From NCBI GenBank assembly GCA_012728755.1, contig JAAYEL010000048.1, positions 1-64,000 of the forward strand: a stretch of DNA of 64,000 nt. The letters run 5' to 3'. Origin of the DNA: Tissierellia bacterium. GTDB lineage: Bacteria; Bacillota; Clostridia; Tissierellales; Peptoniphilaceae. Of the stretch, positions 9,152-17,881 are shown in pieces (within the stretch, counting starts at the first letter, position 1; every line of letters starts with the position of its first letter). A program made the position numbers and the translations under genes. The notes beneath the pieces were generated by a model. It was not told where the DNA came from and did no database searches. It was given only the letters and a program-made list of their open reading frames with translations.

Positions 9152-10255
9152 CTAACTTATTAAGCTTTCCTTTATTATCATCACTTGATTAAACATCTCA
9201 TCTGAAAGGTCTTGATACTCAAGTATAAAGTCCAAATCTTCAACTGCTTTTGTATTTAAACCTAGTTCAGCAAATATTAATGCTCTATTATATCTAAGTT
9301 TAATATCAGCAGGATATTTATCAATTGCTTCATTAGCTACATCAAGAGCCATTTCTGGCCTACCTTGTGCATATAAAACATAGATATAGTCGATATAAAG
9401 TGTAGCAAAGTCTGCACCACCATCTAGAGCTTTTTCAAAATATTCTTGAGCTAAATCCAATCTTTCTAAATTCATATAACAAACTGCCATATAATATAGA
9501 ACATCAAAACGACTTGCTTTTTTTGAAGCTTCGGAAAGAATCTCAAGCGCCTTATTATAATTCATTTTATTTATGAAATAGATCGCATCTTCAACTAAAG
9601 CCTCTGGTTCAATCTCAACCATTAAAGTCCTTATCTCATCTTGTAGCGATTCAATTTTTACCATAGCTAAAGTCTTCTTATAGTAATTCATCGCCTTTAG
9701 ATATTCGCCTGTAGCTTTATAGATATTGGCCAATTCATAATATCCCAATGCGAATTGAGAATCTTCAATAATTGTCTTTTCAAGTATTTTTATACTTGTA
9801 TAAACAAACTCTCCTCTATCATTTTCATCAACATCTAATCTCCATAAAAGTCTACCATAATTATATGCAGCATAATTGTTTTTCTCATCTAATACATAAG
9901 CTGCTCTAAAAAGGATTATCGCATCTTCAATCGATGCATCTAACTTTTTCATACCCAGATTTACAGCATATTTTGAAGGATCATCTAAGATATTTTTCAA
10001 GACATTTCTATAATCATTCGCATATCTAAAATCATTATCTAATGCTATATTAAATAACATTCCCTCTACTATATACTCAATACCTACTTCATTTTGAAAA
10101 TTATCATTTTGAAGCCCCATCATTAAATCGTCGGTCACTATTGGAAGAGGTATATCATTTAATCCATAATCCAAATACTTTTCTTCAAAATTCTTTAACT
10201 CTAAATATGATAGTTTACTTGTCTTTTCTCTAAAATATTTATCTACTAGACTCAT
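9152..10255 (-). CDS. Tetratricopeptide repeat (TPR) protein
   Basis: A 367-residue soluble protein whose second half is built of TPR helix pairs. At least four units are visible, from about residue 165 (ALGYYELANIYKATGEYLKA) through units with LYYMAVCYMNLERLDLAQEY, YVLYAQGRPEMALDVANEAI and ALIFAELGLNTKAVEDL. TPRs form protein-binding scaffolds, so the role is likely as an adaptor. The start overlaps the stop of the upstream membrane protein gene by four bases (ATGA), suggesting the two products act together. No enzyme motif is seen. Confidence 0.8.
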   Translation of the reverse strand: MSLVDKYFREKTSKLSYLELKNFEEKYLDYGLNDIPLPIVTDDLMMGLQNDNFQNEVGIEYIVEGMLFNIALDNDFRYANDYRNVLKNILDDPSKYAVNLGMKKLDASIEDAIILFRAAYVLDEKNNYAAYNYGRLLWRLDVDENDRGEFVYTSIKILEKTIIEDSQFALGYYELANIYKATGEYLKAMNYYKKTLAMVKIESLQDEIRTLMVEIEPEALVEDAIYFINKMNYNKALEILSEASKKASRFDVLYYMAVCYMNLERLDLAQEYFEKALDGGADFATLYIDYIYVLYAQGRPEMALDVANEAIDKYPADIKLRYNRALIFAELGLNTKAVEDLDFILEYQDLSDEMFNQVMIIKESLIS

Positions 10256-10974
10256 CTATCAAAAACTCCTTGAAACTTCCTCTTACGCATGCTTGAATCG
10301 TGCAATATATCATACAGATGTCCTTTATAGATATATACAAAAGCTAGAGCAAACATGCTAGCTACCATAGTTAATAGTAACTTAATATCGTATAAAAATA
10401 GTATCCCAAGTCCTATATATGAGTTTAATATAGTGAATAGGAATCCTATCACTACAGCTACTGGAATCCATTGGACAACATTATCTTTTAAGAAATTGAT
10501 TATTGACATCAAAGCATTTACTCCAGACTCTCCGTCGATATAAACCGTCTCTAACATTGGAGACATTAACACCGATAAAGCGATTGATAATATATAGGAT
10601 ATTGGTCCAAAAACTGGCACCATACCAATTACCATCTCAATTATCCAAAATATAAATCTAGTAGCCATAAGTGGAGAAATATATCTTTGCCATCCTTGTG
10701 TAAAATTCTTTACATTAAGCCTGCTTCCAACTATCACAGAATACAAACATGACATTAATATAGACATGGTAATAACATCAATAATATATAGTATGATTCC
10801 TGATACAATGCTAGGAACTACTTGAGATAAATATGCTGAGATTACTAATCCCACCATATTTCCTACCACCATAACTAAGATGGCAAGAACTATCGCTGGA
10901 AAATATTTTAATGATTTAATCGTCCTCGTTAATGCACTTTTGTTAACTTCTAATGCATCTTTTATATAATCCAT
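10252..10974 (-). CDS. Hypothetical integral membrane protein
   Basis: A 240-residue protein with about five or six hydrophobic segments (around residues 27-50, 55-80, 105-130, 165-190 and 195-215) and a short basic C-terminal tail (MRKRKFQG). No family is recognised. It is 8 bases downstream of argS and overlaps the TPR gene by ATGA, so a membrane anchor with a cytosolic TPR partner is a reasonable but untested reading. Confidence 0.6.
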   Translation of the reverse strand: MDYIKDALEVNKSALTRTIKSLKYFPAIVLAILVMVVGNMVGLVISAYLSQVVPSIVSGIILYIIDVITMSILMSCLYSVIVGSRLNVKNFTQGWQRYISPLMATRFIFWIIEMVIGMVPVFGPISYILSIALSVLMSPMLETVYIDGESGVNALMSIINFLKDNVVQWIPVAVVIGFLFTILNSYIGLGILFLYDIKLLLTMVASMFALAFVYIYKGHLYDILHDSSMRKRKFQGVFDR

Positions 10975-10982
10975 ATTACCTC

Positions 10983-12677
10983 CTACATCTTTTCAGGTGC
11001 TTGAATACCTAATAAGTTCAACAATAACTTTATAGTAATTCTTGTTGATTCTACTAGCGCCATTCTAGCTTTTTGTTCCTCTTTAGAAGAATTCAATATA
11101 TTTACAGTATTATAGAATTTGTTGAATGACTTAGAAACCTCTACAACCGCTCTAGTTATCATCGAAGGCTCAAGCTTTTCCATCGCCACTCTAATCACAT
11201 CTGGAGTTTTATAAAGGTTCATGATAAGTTCATTTTCCTCAGGAGTAGATAGTATACTATAATCAATATTTGCATCAATATCTTCACCATATCTGTTTAC
11301 AAGAGAATTCGCTCTTGCATGTGAATACTGAACATATGGACCAGTCTCACCATCAAAGTTTAATACCTCATCCCAACTAAATACATAGTCTTTTATTCTA
11401 TTATTAAATAACTCTTGGAATTTAATGGCTCCAATACCAACTTGCTTAGCTACTTGTTCTTTATTCTCTAGATTCGGATTTCTTTTTTCAATAATATCCA
11501 AAGTTTGTTCGATAGACTTATTCAATACATCTTCAAGAAAAACTACACGCCCATGTCTAGTAGATAAAGTACCATCTGTTAAACTAACCATACCAAACGC
11601 TACATGTTCGATCTTATTCGCCCAATCAAAACCCATCTTGTCTACAACTTTTTTAAGTTGCTTAAAATGAAGTGATTGTTGAGTAGCCACTACATAGATA
11701 TTTTTATAGAAATTATAGTTTTCCATTCTCTTCATAGCTGTAGCTATATCTCTTGTGATATACGTTGAAGAACCATCTCTTTTTAGGATTATCGCTGGAG
11801 GCATATCAAATTCATCTAATCTAACGATTTGAGCATCTTCAGATAATTCTAATAAGTTTTCCTTTTCCAGTATCTCTACAACTTCAGGAACAAATTTTGA
11901 GTGATAGTATTCGCCATCATATGAATCAAATTCAATGTCAAGCATCTTGTAAACTCTATCAAATTCTTTAAGAGATATTTCCTTAAACCAATTCCAAATC
12001 TCCAAAGCCTTTTCATCTTCTGCTTCAAGCTTTCTAAACCAAGCTCTAGCAACATCCATATATGATTCATCTTCTTCAGCTAACTCATTATATGCTACAT
12101 AAAGCTTTAGTAATTCTTTAATAGGGTCTTGATTTATAGTATCCTTGTCACCCCATTTTTCATAAGCAGCCAAAAGAATACCAAATTGAGTTCCATAGTC
12201 ACCTAAATAGTTGATACCGTAAGTATCATAACCTAGAAATCTAAATATTCTCTTTAATGCATCCCCTTGAACTGTTGATCTAATATGTCCAATGTGAAAT
12301 GGCTTTGCGATATTTGTAGAAGAATAATCTATAACTACGCTTTTTCCTTTTCCCATTTCACTTGAACCATATCTTTCTTTCTTAGATAGAATCTCTTCAA
12401 TCGTTAGCTTTGCTAAGAATTCATTATCTATATAAAAGTTCACATATGGTCCAACATTTTTTACTTCCTTAATAAATTCAGCATCTATAGAAGATACCAA
12501 ATCTTCTGCTATCATATTTGGGGCTTTACGCATTGTCTTAGCTAATCTAAAACATGGAAAAGCAAAATCCCCCATATCTTTATTAGGAGGTGTCTCAAGA
12601 CTTAATAAAATCTCATCAACACTCATACCTATTTCTTTACTTTCTAAAATCTTTGCTATTTCTAATCTTAAATCCAT
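10983..12677 (-). CDS. argS: Arginyl-tRNA synthetase
   Basis: A 564-residue class I synthetase that charges tRNA-Arg. The N-terminal Add1-type domain (residues 1-100) with GDFAFPCF is followed by the HIGH motif FHIGH at residues 127-131, then the segment LSTRHGRVV that stands in for KMSKS in many ArgS proteins, and the C-terminal DALR anticodon-binding domain with QYSHARANSL near its start. Length is normal. It is 1 base downstream of mutS2 in the pheST operon. No T-box leader precedes it. Confidence 0.95.
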   Translation of the reverse strand: MDLRLEIAKILESKEIGMSVDEILLSLETPPNKDMGDFAFPCFRLAKTMRKAPNMIAEDLVSSIDAEFIKEVKNVGPYVNFYIDNEFLAKLTIEEILSKKERYGSSEMGKGKSVVIDYSSTNIAKPFHIGHIRSTVQGDALKRIFRFLGYDTYGINYLGDYGTQFGILLAAYEKWGDKDTINQDPIKELLKLYVAYNELAEEDESYMDVARAWFRKLEAEDEKALEIWNWFKEISLKEFDRVYKMLDIEFDSYDGEYYHSKFVPEVVEILEKENLLELSEDAQIVRLDEFDMPPAIILKRDGSSTYITRDIATAMKRMENYNFYKNIYVVATQQSLHFKQLKKVVDKMGFDWANKIEHVAFGMVSLTDGTLSTRHGRVVFLEDVLNKSIEQTLDIIEKRNPNLENKEQVAKQVGIGAIKFQELFNNRIKDYVFSWDEVLNFDGETGPYVQYSHARANSLVNRYGEDIDANIDYSILSTPEENELIMNLYKTPDVIRVAMEKLEPSMITRAVVEVSKSFNKFYNTVNILNSSKEEQKARMALVESTRITIKLLLNLLGIQAPEKM

Positions 12678-12678
12678 A

Positions 12679-15033
12679 TTATTTTAGAGTCACCACTGTG
12701 ACGCCTGCTCCTCCCTCTTTTAAGGTACCTATCCTAAAAGTATCAACATACCTACTTTTTTTCAAATAATCTGTTATTCCCTTACGAAGTGCACCAGTGC
12801 CTTTACCATGAATAATTGAGACTTCCTTAAGTCCAATGATAATAGAATTATCAAAAAACTTCTCAATCTCATTTATCGATTCATTAATATTTTGGCCTCT
12901 CAAATCTAGCGATGTCTTATAATCTTCACTCGATTTTTCTCTATATACTTTTCTATAAGTAGAAGAACTCTTATCCTTTTTAGTTTCTTTTTCTTGAACT
13001 TTCTCAATATCTGAGATATTTGAGTTAAACTTAAGTATGCCAACTTGAATAATCAAGTCCCCTTTTGAATCAGGTAAAGTTTGCACCACTCCAACATCAT
13101 CCATAGAGATAATTCGAACGCTCTCACCTAAAGTAACTTCGATATTTTTATTGGATACTACCTTATTTTTTTCTTTTCTCGCGTATTTATCTTGGAAATC
13201 TTTATATTTATCAGTAATCTCCGTATAGCTTCTATCCAGATTTGCTGAATTTCCTATACTCTTTTTTGCTTGCTTTATAAGGGACTTAGCTTCTTCTCTA
13301 GCCTCATCAAGAATCCTTCTTGCCTGTTCTTTAGACTCTTCGACTTGCCTTTGAGCAGCTTCTTTTTTATCATCAACACTAGCCTTTAATTTTTGGTTAA
13401 GTGCCAAATATTCCTGTTTTAATCTGTCTAGTTCAGCTACTTTCTTCTCAGCCTCAATCCTATCTGATTCAATCTCAGATATTAGACTTTCAAAATCTCT
13501 ATTTTCTTTAGAGATATACTTAGAAGCATTATCAAGCACGCTTTGAACTAAGCCTAATCTTTTTGATATCTCAAATGCATTTGACTTTCCAGGTGTACCG
13601 ATAATTAATCTAAAAGTCGGACTTAGAGTCTTAACGTCAAACTCAACACTTGCATTTTGTACATAATCAGTAGTCATAGCATAAAGCTTAAGTTCACTAT
13701 AGTGAGTAGTACTTACAACCGTTGTATTTTTCTTTATCAAATAATCTATAATTGACATAGCAAGAGCAGCACCTTCTGTAGGATCTGTTCCTGAACCAAG
13801 TTCATCAAAAAGCACAAGTGAATTCTCATCTGCTACTTCTAATATACTCACTATATTTGTCATGGAAGCAGAAAATGTAGAAAGTGATAATTCAATGCTT
13901 TGTTTGTCTCCAATATCAGCATAAATTGATTTGAATATACCTACTTTTGAAAACTCCGCAGCAGGTATAAATAGTCCAGATTGACTCATTAATATCATCA
14001 ATCCTAGAGTCTTTAAACTTACAGTCTTACCACCAGTGTTAGGACCTGTAATAATTAATGCTCTATAACCATCCCCAATTTTTATATCTATAGGAACAAC
14101 TTTCCCAGTTAAAAGCGGATGTCTTGCATCTTTGATATCTACTATCTTTTCATCATTTAATATCGGTCTTGTTGCCCTCATATCTAGAGCCATCTTAGCT
14201 TTTGAAAAAACTACATCTAATTGAACTAATAGGTCTTGATTCGTCTCAATTTCCTCACTATATTGGGCACACAATTCAGATAATTCTCTTAAAATTTTTC
14301 TTATCTCATCATGTTCTTCAATTTGTAGTTGCCTTATCTCATTATTTAGCTCAACTACGACCATTGGCTCGATATATACTGTTTGTCCAGATGAAGATCT
14401 ATCATGAGCGATACCTGGAAAATGGCTCTTTGAGGCAGCTTTGACCGGTACTACATATCGACCTTCTCTTATGGTAATAATATTTTCTTGCAGTTTAATC
14501 TGACTGTCTTTATCTTGAACTATTGAATTTAGTTTTTTTCTAATATCTTCAGTCTTATTTCTAATATTTCTTCTGAGATTAAAAAGAGTCCTTGAAGCAT
14601 CGTCAGCAATCTTTTCATCATCCAAAATTATTCTATCTATCTCTGACTCAACTCTTTTATTCGTATATAAAAGAGCTATACGGTCCTTGATAAGATTTTC
14701 TTGTTCCATCTCACTAACGTAGTCTTTCAGCGCTTGAGATACTCGCAATGAGTCGGCAATTTGTCTGAATTGATAGTTTTCTAGTATGCCTCCCATATTC
14801 AATCTCTTAACTATAGACTTTAGATCAGAGATACCATAAAGTGGCGGATTTGAATACTTAACTATTAGCTCAATAGCATCCGCATTTTGTTCAAGCAAAT
14901 CATTAATTGTATCCAAATCATCCAAAGGAACGATACTAGATACCGCAGCTTGTCCAAGGCTTGATTGACAATAGTCCTTAAGTTTATCGATTATTCTATT
15001 GTATTCTAATGTGATAAAAGCCTTATTATCCAT
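12679..15033 (-). CDS. mutS2: Endonuclease MutS2 / ribosome rescue factor RqcU
   Basis: A 784-residue MutS2: an N-terminal clamp/coiled region, a MutS-type ATPase with Walker A GPNTGGKT (about residue 330) and Walker B LVLFDELGSGTD, a long coiled coil (about 510-610), and a C-terminal Smr domain with DLRGQNINES and HGKGTGALRKG. In Bacillus this protein senses collided ribosomes and also suppresses recombination. Its ATG overlaps the TAA of the U32 gene by one base. All motifs are intact, so it should be functional. Confidence 0.95.
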   Translation of the reverse strand: MDNKAFITLEYNRIIDKLKDYCQSSLGQAAVSSIVPLDDLDTINDLLEQNADAIELIVKYSNPPLYGISDLKSIVKRLNMGGILENYQFRQIADSLRVSQALKDYVSEMEQENLIKDRIALLYTNKRVESEIDRIILDDEKIADDASRTLFNLRRNIRNKTEDIRKKLNSIVQDKDSQIKLQENIITIREGRYVVPVKAASKSHFPGIAHDRSSSGQTVYIEPMVVVELNNEIRQLQIEEHDEIRKILRELSELCAQYSEEIETNQDLLVQLDVVFSKAKMALDMRATRPILNDEKIVDIKDARHPLLTGKVVPIDIKIGDGYRALIITGPNTGGKTVSLKTLGLMILMSQSGLFIPAAEFSKVGIFKSIYADIGDKQSIELSLSTFSASMTNIVSILEVADENSLVLFDELGSGTDPTEGAALAMSIIDYLIKKNTTVVSTTHYSELKLYAMTTDYVQNASVEFDVKTLSPTFRLIIGTPGKSNAFEISKRLGLVQSVLDNASKYISKENRDFESLISEIESDRIEAEKKVAELDRLKQEYLALNQKLKASVDDKKEAAQRQVEESKEQARRILDEAREEAKSLIKQAKKSIGNSANLDRSYTEITDKYKDFQDKYARKEKNKVVSNKNIEVTLGESVRIISMDDVGVVQTLPDSKGDLIIQVGILKFNSNISDIEKVQEKETKKDKSSSTYRKVYREKSSEDYKTSLDLRGQNINESINEIEKFFDNSIIIGLKEVSIIHGKGTGALRKGITDYLKKSRYVDTFRIGTLKEGGAGVTVVTLK

Positions 15034-17351
15034 TAGATCACCCCCATCTTATAATGTCCTAAATAATGATTTTTTCTACCTTTTGGTTTAATCCCTTTCA
15101 GATAAACATCATTAAATTCATTAACTATATTTACTATATCATCTTCTTCTCTATCTATTATTCGTATCTGTGCGACTCCTATATCATCGATCTCACTTTT
15201 GATATTAATGATATTTATCGCTTTATCAGTTAATACTTCACTATAGCCATTAGCCCTGACTACGCCTAATAAATCTGTCTCATTTTCTAGACTAATATCT
15301 TTTCTAAAAGGACAGCTACTACAATTTGAATCATCTACACAACCTTTAATAACTGAAGCAGGGCAATGTTTTAATAACATCTGAGCCATCCTACCATATC
15401 CAATTATCTCAGATCTTATATTATCTAATCTTAATTGTGAGATCTCATCTAAATTTAGTTCTGTACATAAAGAGATATCTTTAATATCATGTTTTCTAAA
15501 GAACTCAATAGCTTCACTATTAAATACGTTCATAAATGATTCTAGATGGATTTTCTTATTGAGTGGTCTTGCAAACTCTATATCCCCTAAAGAATTAGCA
15601 GATATTCCGTCATAATATATATCATTTTCTAAAAGCTTTACTTTTATATCATCATAATCTTCTTGATACATTATTCTTGGTAATACATAGAAAATCTCTC
15701 CAATAAACTTATCTCTAAGATTTTTGAGATCATCAATATTATGAGAATAAATCCTAGTAAAATTATTCAAGTCTAAACCTTCATTTAAGTTATGATAATA
15801 TTCATAATTCAGTTGGTATTCAGTTCTATTTGATTTTCTATTCTTCACTGCCATAGGCTTATATGGAAGAATTCTTTTTTCTTTTCTATTTATGATCATC
15901 TCATCCAATTCGGATGTGATATCCCTTCTAAGTTCATTTAGCTTAGACTTTGGTACAAATGCTAGATTGTCTACAGTAACATTAATATTACTAATGATAT
16001 AATCTGTATTACCCATTCTAGACATCTGTTCTTCTATTTGCTCTTTTGTAGTCGGATTTTTACTAGCTTCTTGAACTACAAAATCACTAGATAATTCAAA
16101 CTCAAAATCTTGATAGACAATTTTAGCGCTTAAATTTTCATCAATAGATGCCATAATTGATATATCTATGGATTTCTTAACAGGATTATTAATATCATTT
16201 TCTAAGTTTTGTACTATCTTGTCAGAAAAAATCTTGTAAACATCGGATTGATCTCTCAAATCTGGAAATTTTTCAAGATAAACCTTCTGACCTTTCTGAT
16301 AATCATCAGTTATCGTTATGGTCAATTTTTTAGATTTTTGCGTCTCTACGCTTATCACATCACCTTTAAAAACATCTTTTTGTAAAATGATATGCGATTT
16401 TCGATTTTTATATTCAACTATTCCAATATTCACACCAGCTACATCGTCTTTGGACTGATAGTATTTTCTACCAAAGTCACCAAAAAACAAACCTTTAGTA
16501 AACTTTCTATTAGATACCAAGGTTAAATTATCCGTATCAAACTTAGAACTTTCTATAGCATTTCTATATTCGTTTACCACACTATATACATATTCTGGTT
16601 TTTTCATCCTACCTTCAATCTTAAGTGAAAAAACACCAGCATCTATCATCTGATCAATATCATAAATAGTCATAAGGTCTCTAGCACTTATTAATGTATC
16701 TGATACCTGGCTAATCTTACGATTATTTCTATCTAATAAATCATACGATTTTCTACATGGTTGGGCACATCTTCCTCTATTTCCTGAGCGTTGTCCGATG
16801 TATGAGCTAATATAGCATTGGCCAGATACGCTAACGCAAAGTGACCCATGTACAAAAGCCTCTATCTCAAGATTCGTATTATCACGAATTTGTCTTATCT
16901 CAGATAAGGACACTTCTCTACCAACGACTACTCTATCAAAGCCTAATTTTTCGATAAATTTAGCTGAATTCAAATTATTAACAGCCATTTGTGTACTAGC
17001 ATGTAGTTCAAAATCAGGAAAATATTTCTTGATAAAGCTATAGACACCGATATCTTGAATAATCAAAGCATCAACATCTAATCTATTTAAGTCACAAAGA
17101 TAGTCATATAGTTCTGAAAACTCACCATCTTTCACTAAAGTATTTACTGCTATATAAACTTTCATATCATTTTTATGTGCAGTTTTTATTAAGTTGTCCA
17201 ATTCTTCGATGCTAAAATTGTTAGCATAAGCTCTAGCACCAAATTTTGTTCCCGCTAGATATACTGCATTAGCCTTTGAAGCTATCGCAGCCTTAAACAT
17301 ATCTGGGCTTCCAACTGGTGCTAGAATCTCATAATTTTTCACTTTATTCAC
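15033..17351 (-). CDS. U32 family peptidase-like protein (RlhA/TrhP group), probable RNA hydroxylation enzyme
   Basis: A 772-residue U32 protein with the family signature EAFVHGSLCVSVSGQCYISS. The cysteines are spaced C-x6-C-x15-C-x3-C, matching the 4Fe-4S ligand spacing described for UbiU/UbiV and related hydroxylases. A long C-terminal extension of the DUF3656 type is present, with a second cysteine group (CVDDSNCSSCPF). Long U32 proteins of this shape include E. coli RlhA, which hydroxylates a 23S rRNA cytidine, so an RNA-modifying role is more likely than peptidase action. Start is GTG at 17351, overlapping the zapA stop, with a weak ribosome site, so translation is probably coupled. Confidence 0.8.
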   Translation of the reverse strand: MNKVKNYEILAPVGSPDMFKAAIASKANAVYLAGTKFGARAYANNFSIEELDNLIKTAHKNDMKVYIAVNTLVKDGEFSELYDYLCDLNRLDVDALIIQDIGVYSFIKKYFPDFELHASTQMAVNNLNSAKFIEKLGFDRVVVGREVSLSEIRQIRDNTNLEIEAFVHGSLCVSVSGQCYISSYIGQRSGNRGRCAQPCRKSYDLLDRNNRKISQVSDTLISARDLMTIYDIDQMIDAGVFSLKIEGRMKKPEYVYSVVNEYRNAIESSKFDTDNLTLVSNRKFTKGLFFGDFGRKYYQSKDDVAGVNIGIVEYKNRKSHIILQKDVFKGDVISVETQKSKKLTITITDDYQKGQKVYLEKFPDLRDQSDVYKIFSDKIVQNLENDINNPVKKSIDISIMASIDENLSAKIVYQDFEFELSSDFVVQEASKNPTTKEQIEEQMSRMGNTDYIISNINVTVDNLAFVPKSKLNELRRDITSELDEMIINRKEKRILPYKPMAVKNRKSNRTEYQLNYEYYHNLNEGLDLNNFTRIYSHNIDDLKNLRDKFIGEIFYVLPRIMYQEDYDDIKVKLLENDIYYDGISANSLGDIEFARPLNKKIHLESFMNVFNSEAIEFFRKHDIKDISLCTELNLDEISQLRLDNIRSEIIGYGRMAQMLLKHCPASVIKGCVDDSNCSSCPFRKDISLENETDLLGVVRANGYSEVLTDKAINIINIKSEIDDIGVAQIRIIDREEDDIVNIVNEFNDVYLKGIKPKGRKNHYLGHYKMGVI

Positions 17352-17880
17352 TACGTCTTAATGCCTCTTGAAGCTGTCTATAAGCTCTTAGAGTCTCTTT
17401 CTCTTGTTCTAATAATTTATCTCGTAGACTTTCAATTTCTTGATTACTCTTTTCAAAGTCTCTCATTCTTTTATTAAGTTCTAATCTAAACTTTTCTTTT
17501 TCATCAGTCATGGACTCAAGTTGTGTTTTTAAGTCTAGGATCTTAACATTTAAACTTTCAATAACCGCATCACTGTCTTTGTGTTTTTCAACAATATTCT
17601 CATACCTAACTCTAAGCGGTTCGTAATCTCTCATTGGGATCTCACAATCACGCTTTAAGTTTAGATAATTTTCTCTAGATGTAAAAGCCGAATCAGCAAT
17701 ATTTAGGCATGCTAAAGTAGCACTCATAGCAGGATTCTTGTATCTAATGGACTTCTCAGCTTTTTCAATCTCTTCATTTACATAATTAACTATCTCATCA
17801 GTTTCTTGTTTAGTTCTACTAGATCTAATGATATAACTAGATTCTCCTATCTGTACCTCATACCTATTTTTATCGCTCAT
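17344..17880 (-). CDS. zapA: Cell division protein ZapA
   Basis: A 178-residue protein: an N-terminal ZapA domain (YEVQIGESSYIIRSS, residues 8-22, then the helix with IVNYVNEEIEKA) and a long coiled coil from about residue 95 to the end. ZapA bundles FtsZ filaments at the division ring. The coiled-coil tail is longer than in the short gamma-proteobacterial form but common in Clostridia. It is 1 base after pheT and overlaps the U32 gene by 8 bases, a conserved Clostridia neighbourhood. Confidence 0.85.
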   Translation of the reverse strand: MSDKNRYEVQIGESSYIIRSSRTKQETDEIVNYVNEEIEKAEKSIRYKNPAMSATLACLNIADSAFTSRENYLNLKRDCEIPMRDYEPLRVRYENIVEKHKDSDAVIESLNVKILDLKTQLESMTDEKEKFRLELNKRMRDFEKSNQEIESLRDKLLEQEKETLRAYRQLQEALRRSE

Positions 17881-17881
17881 A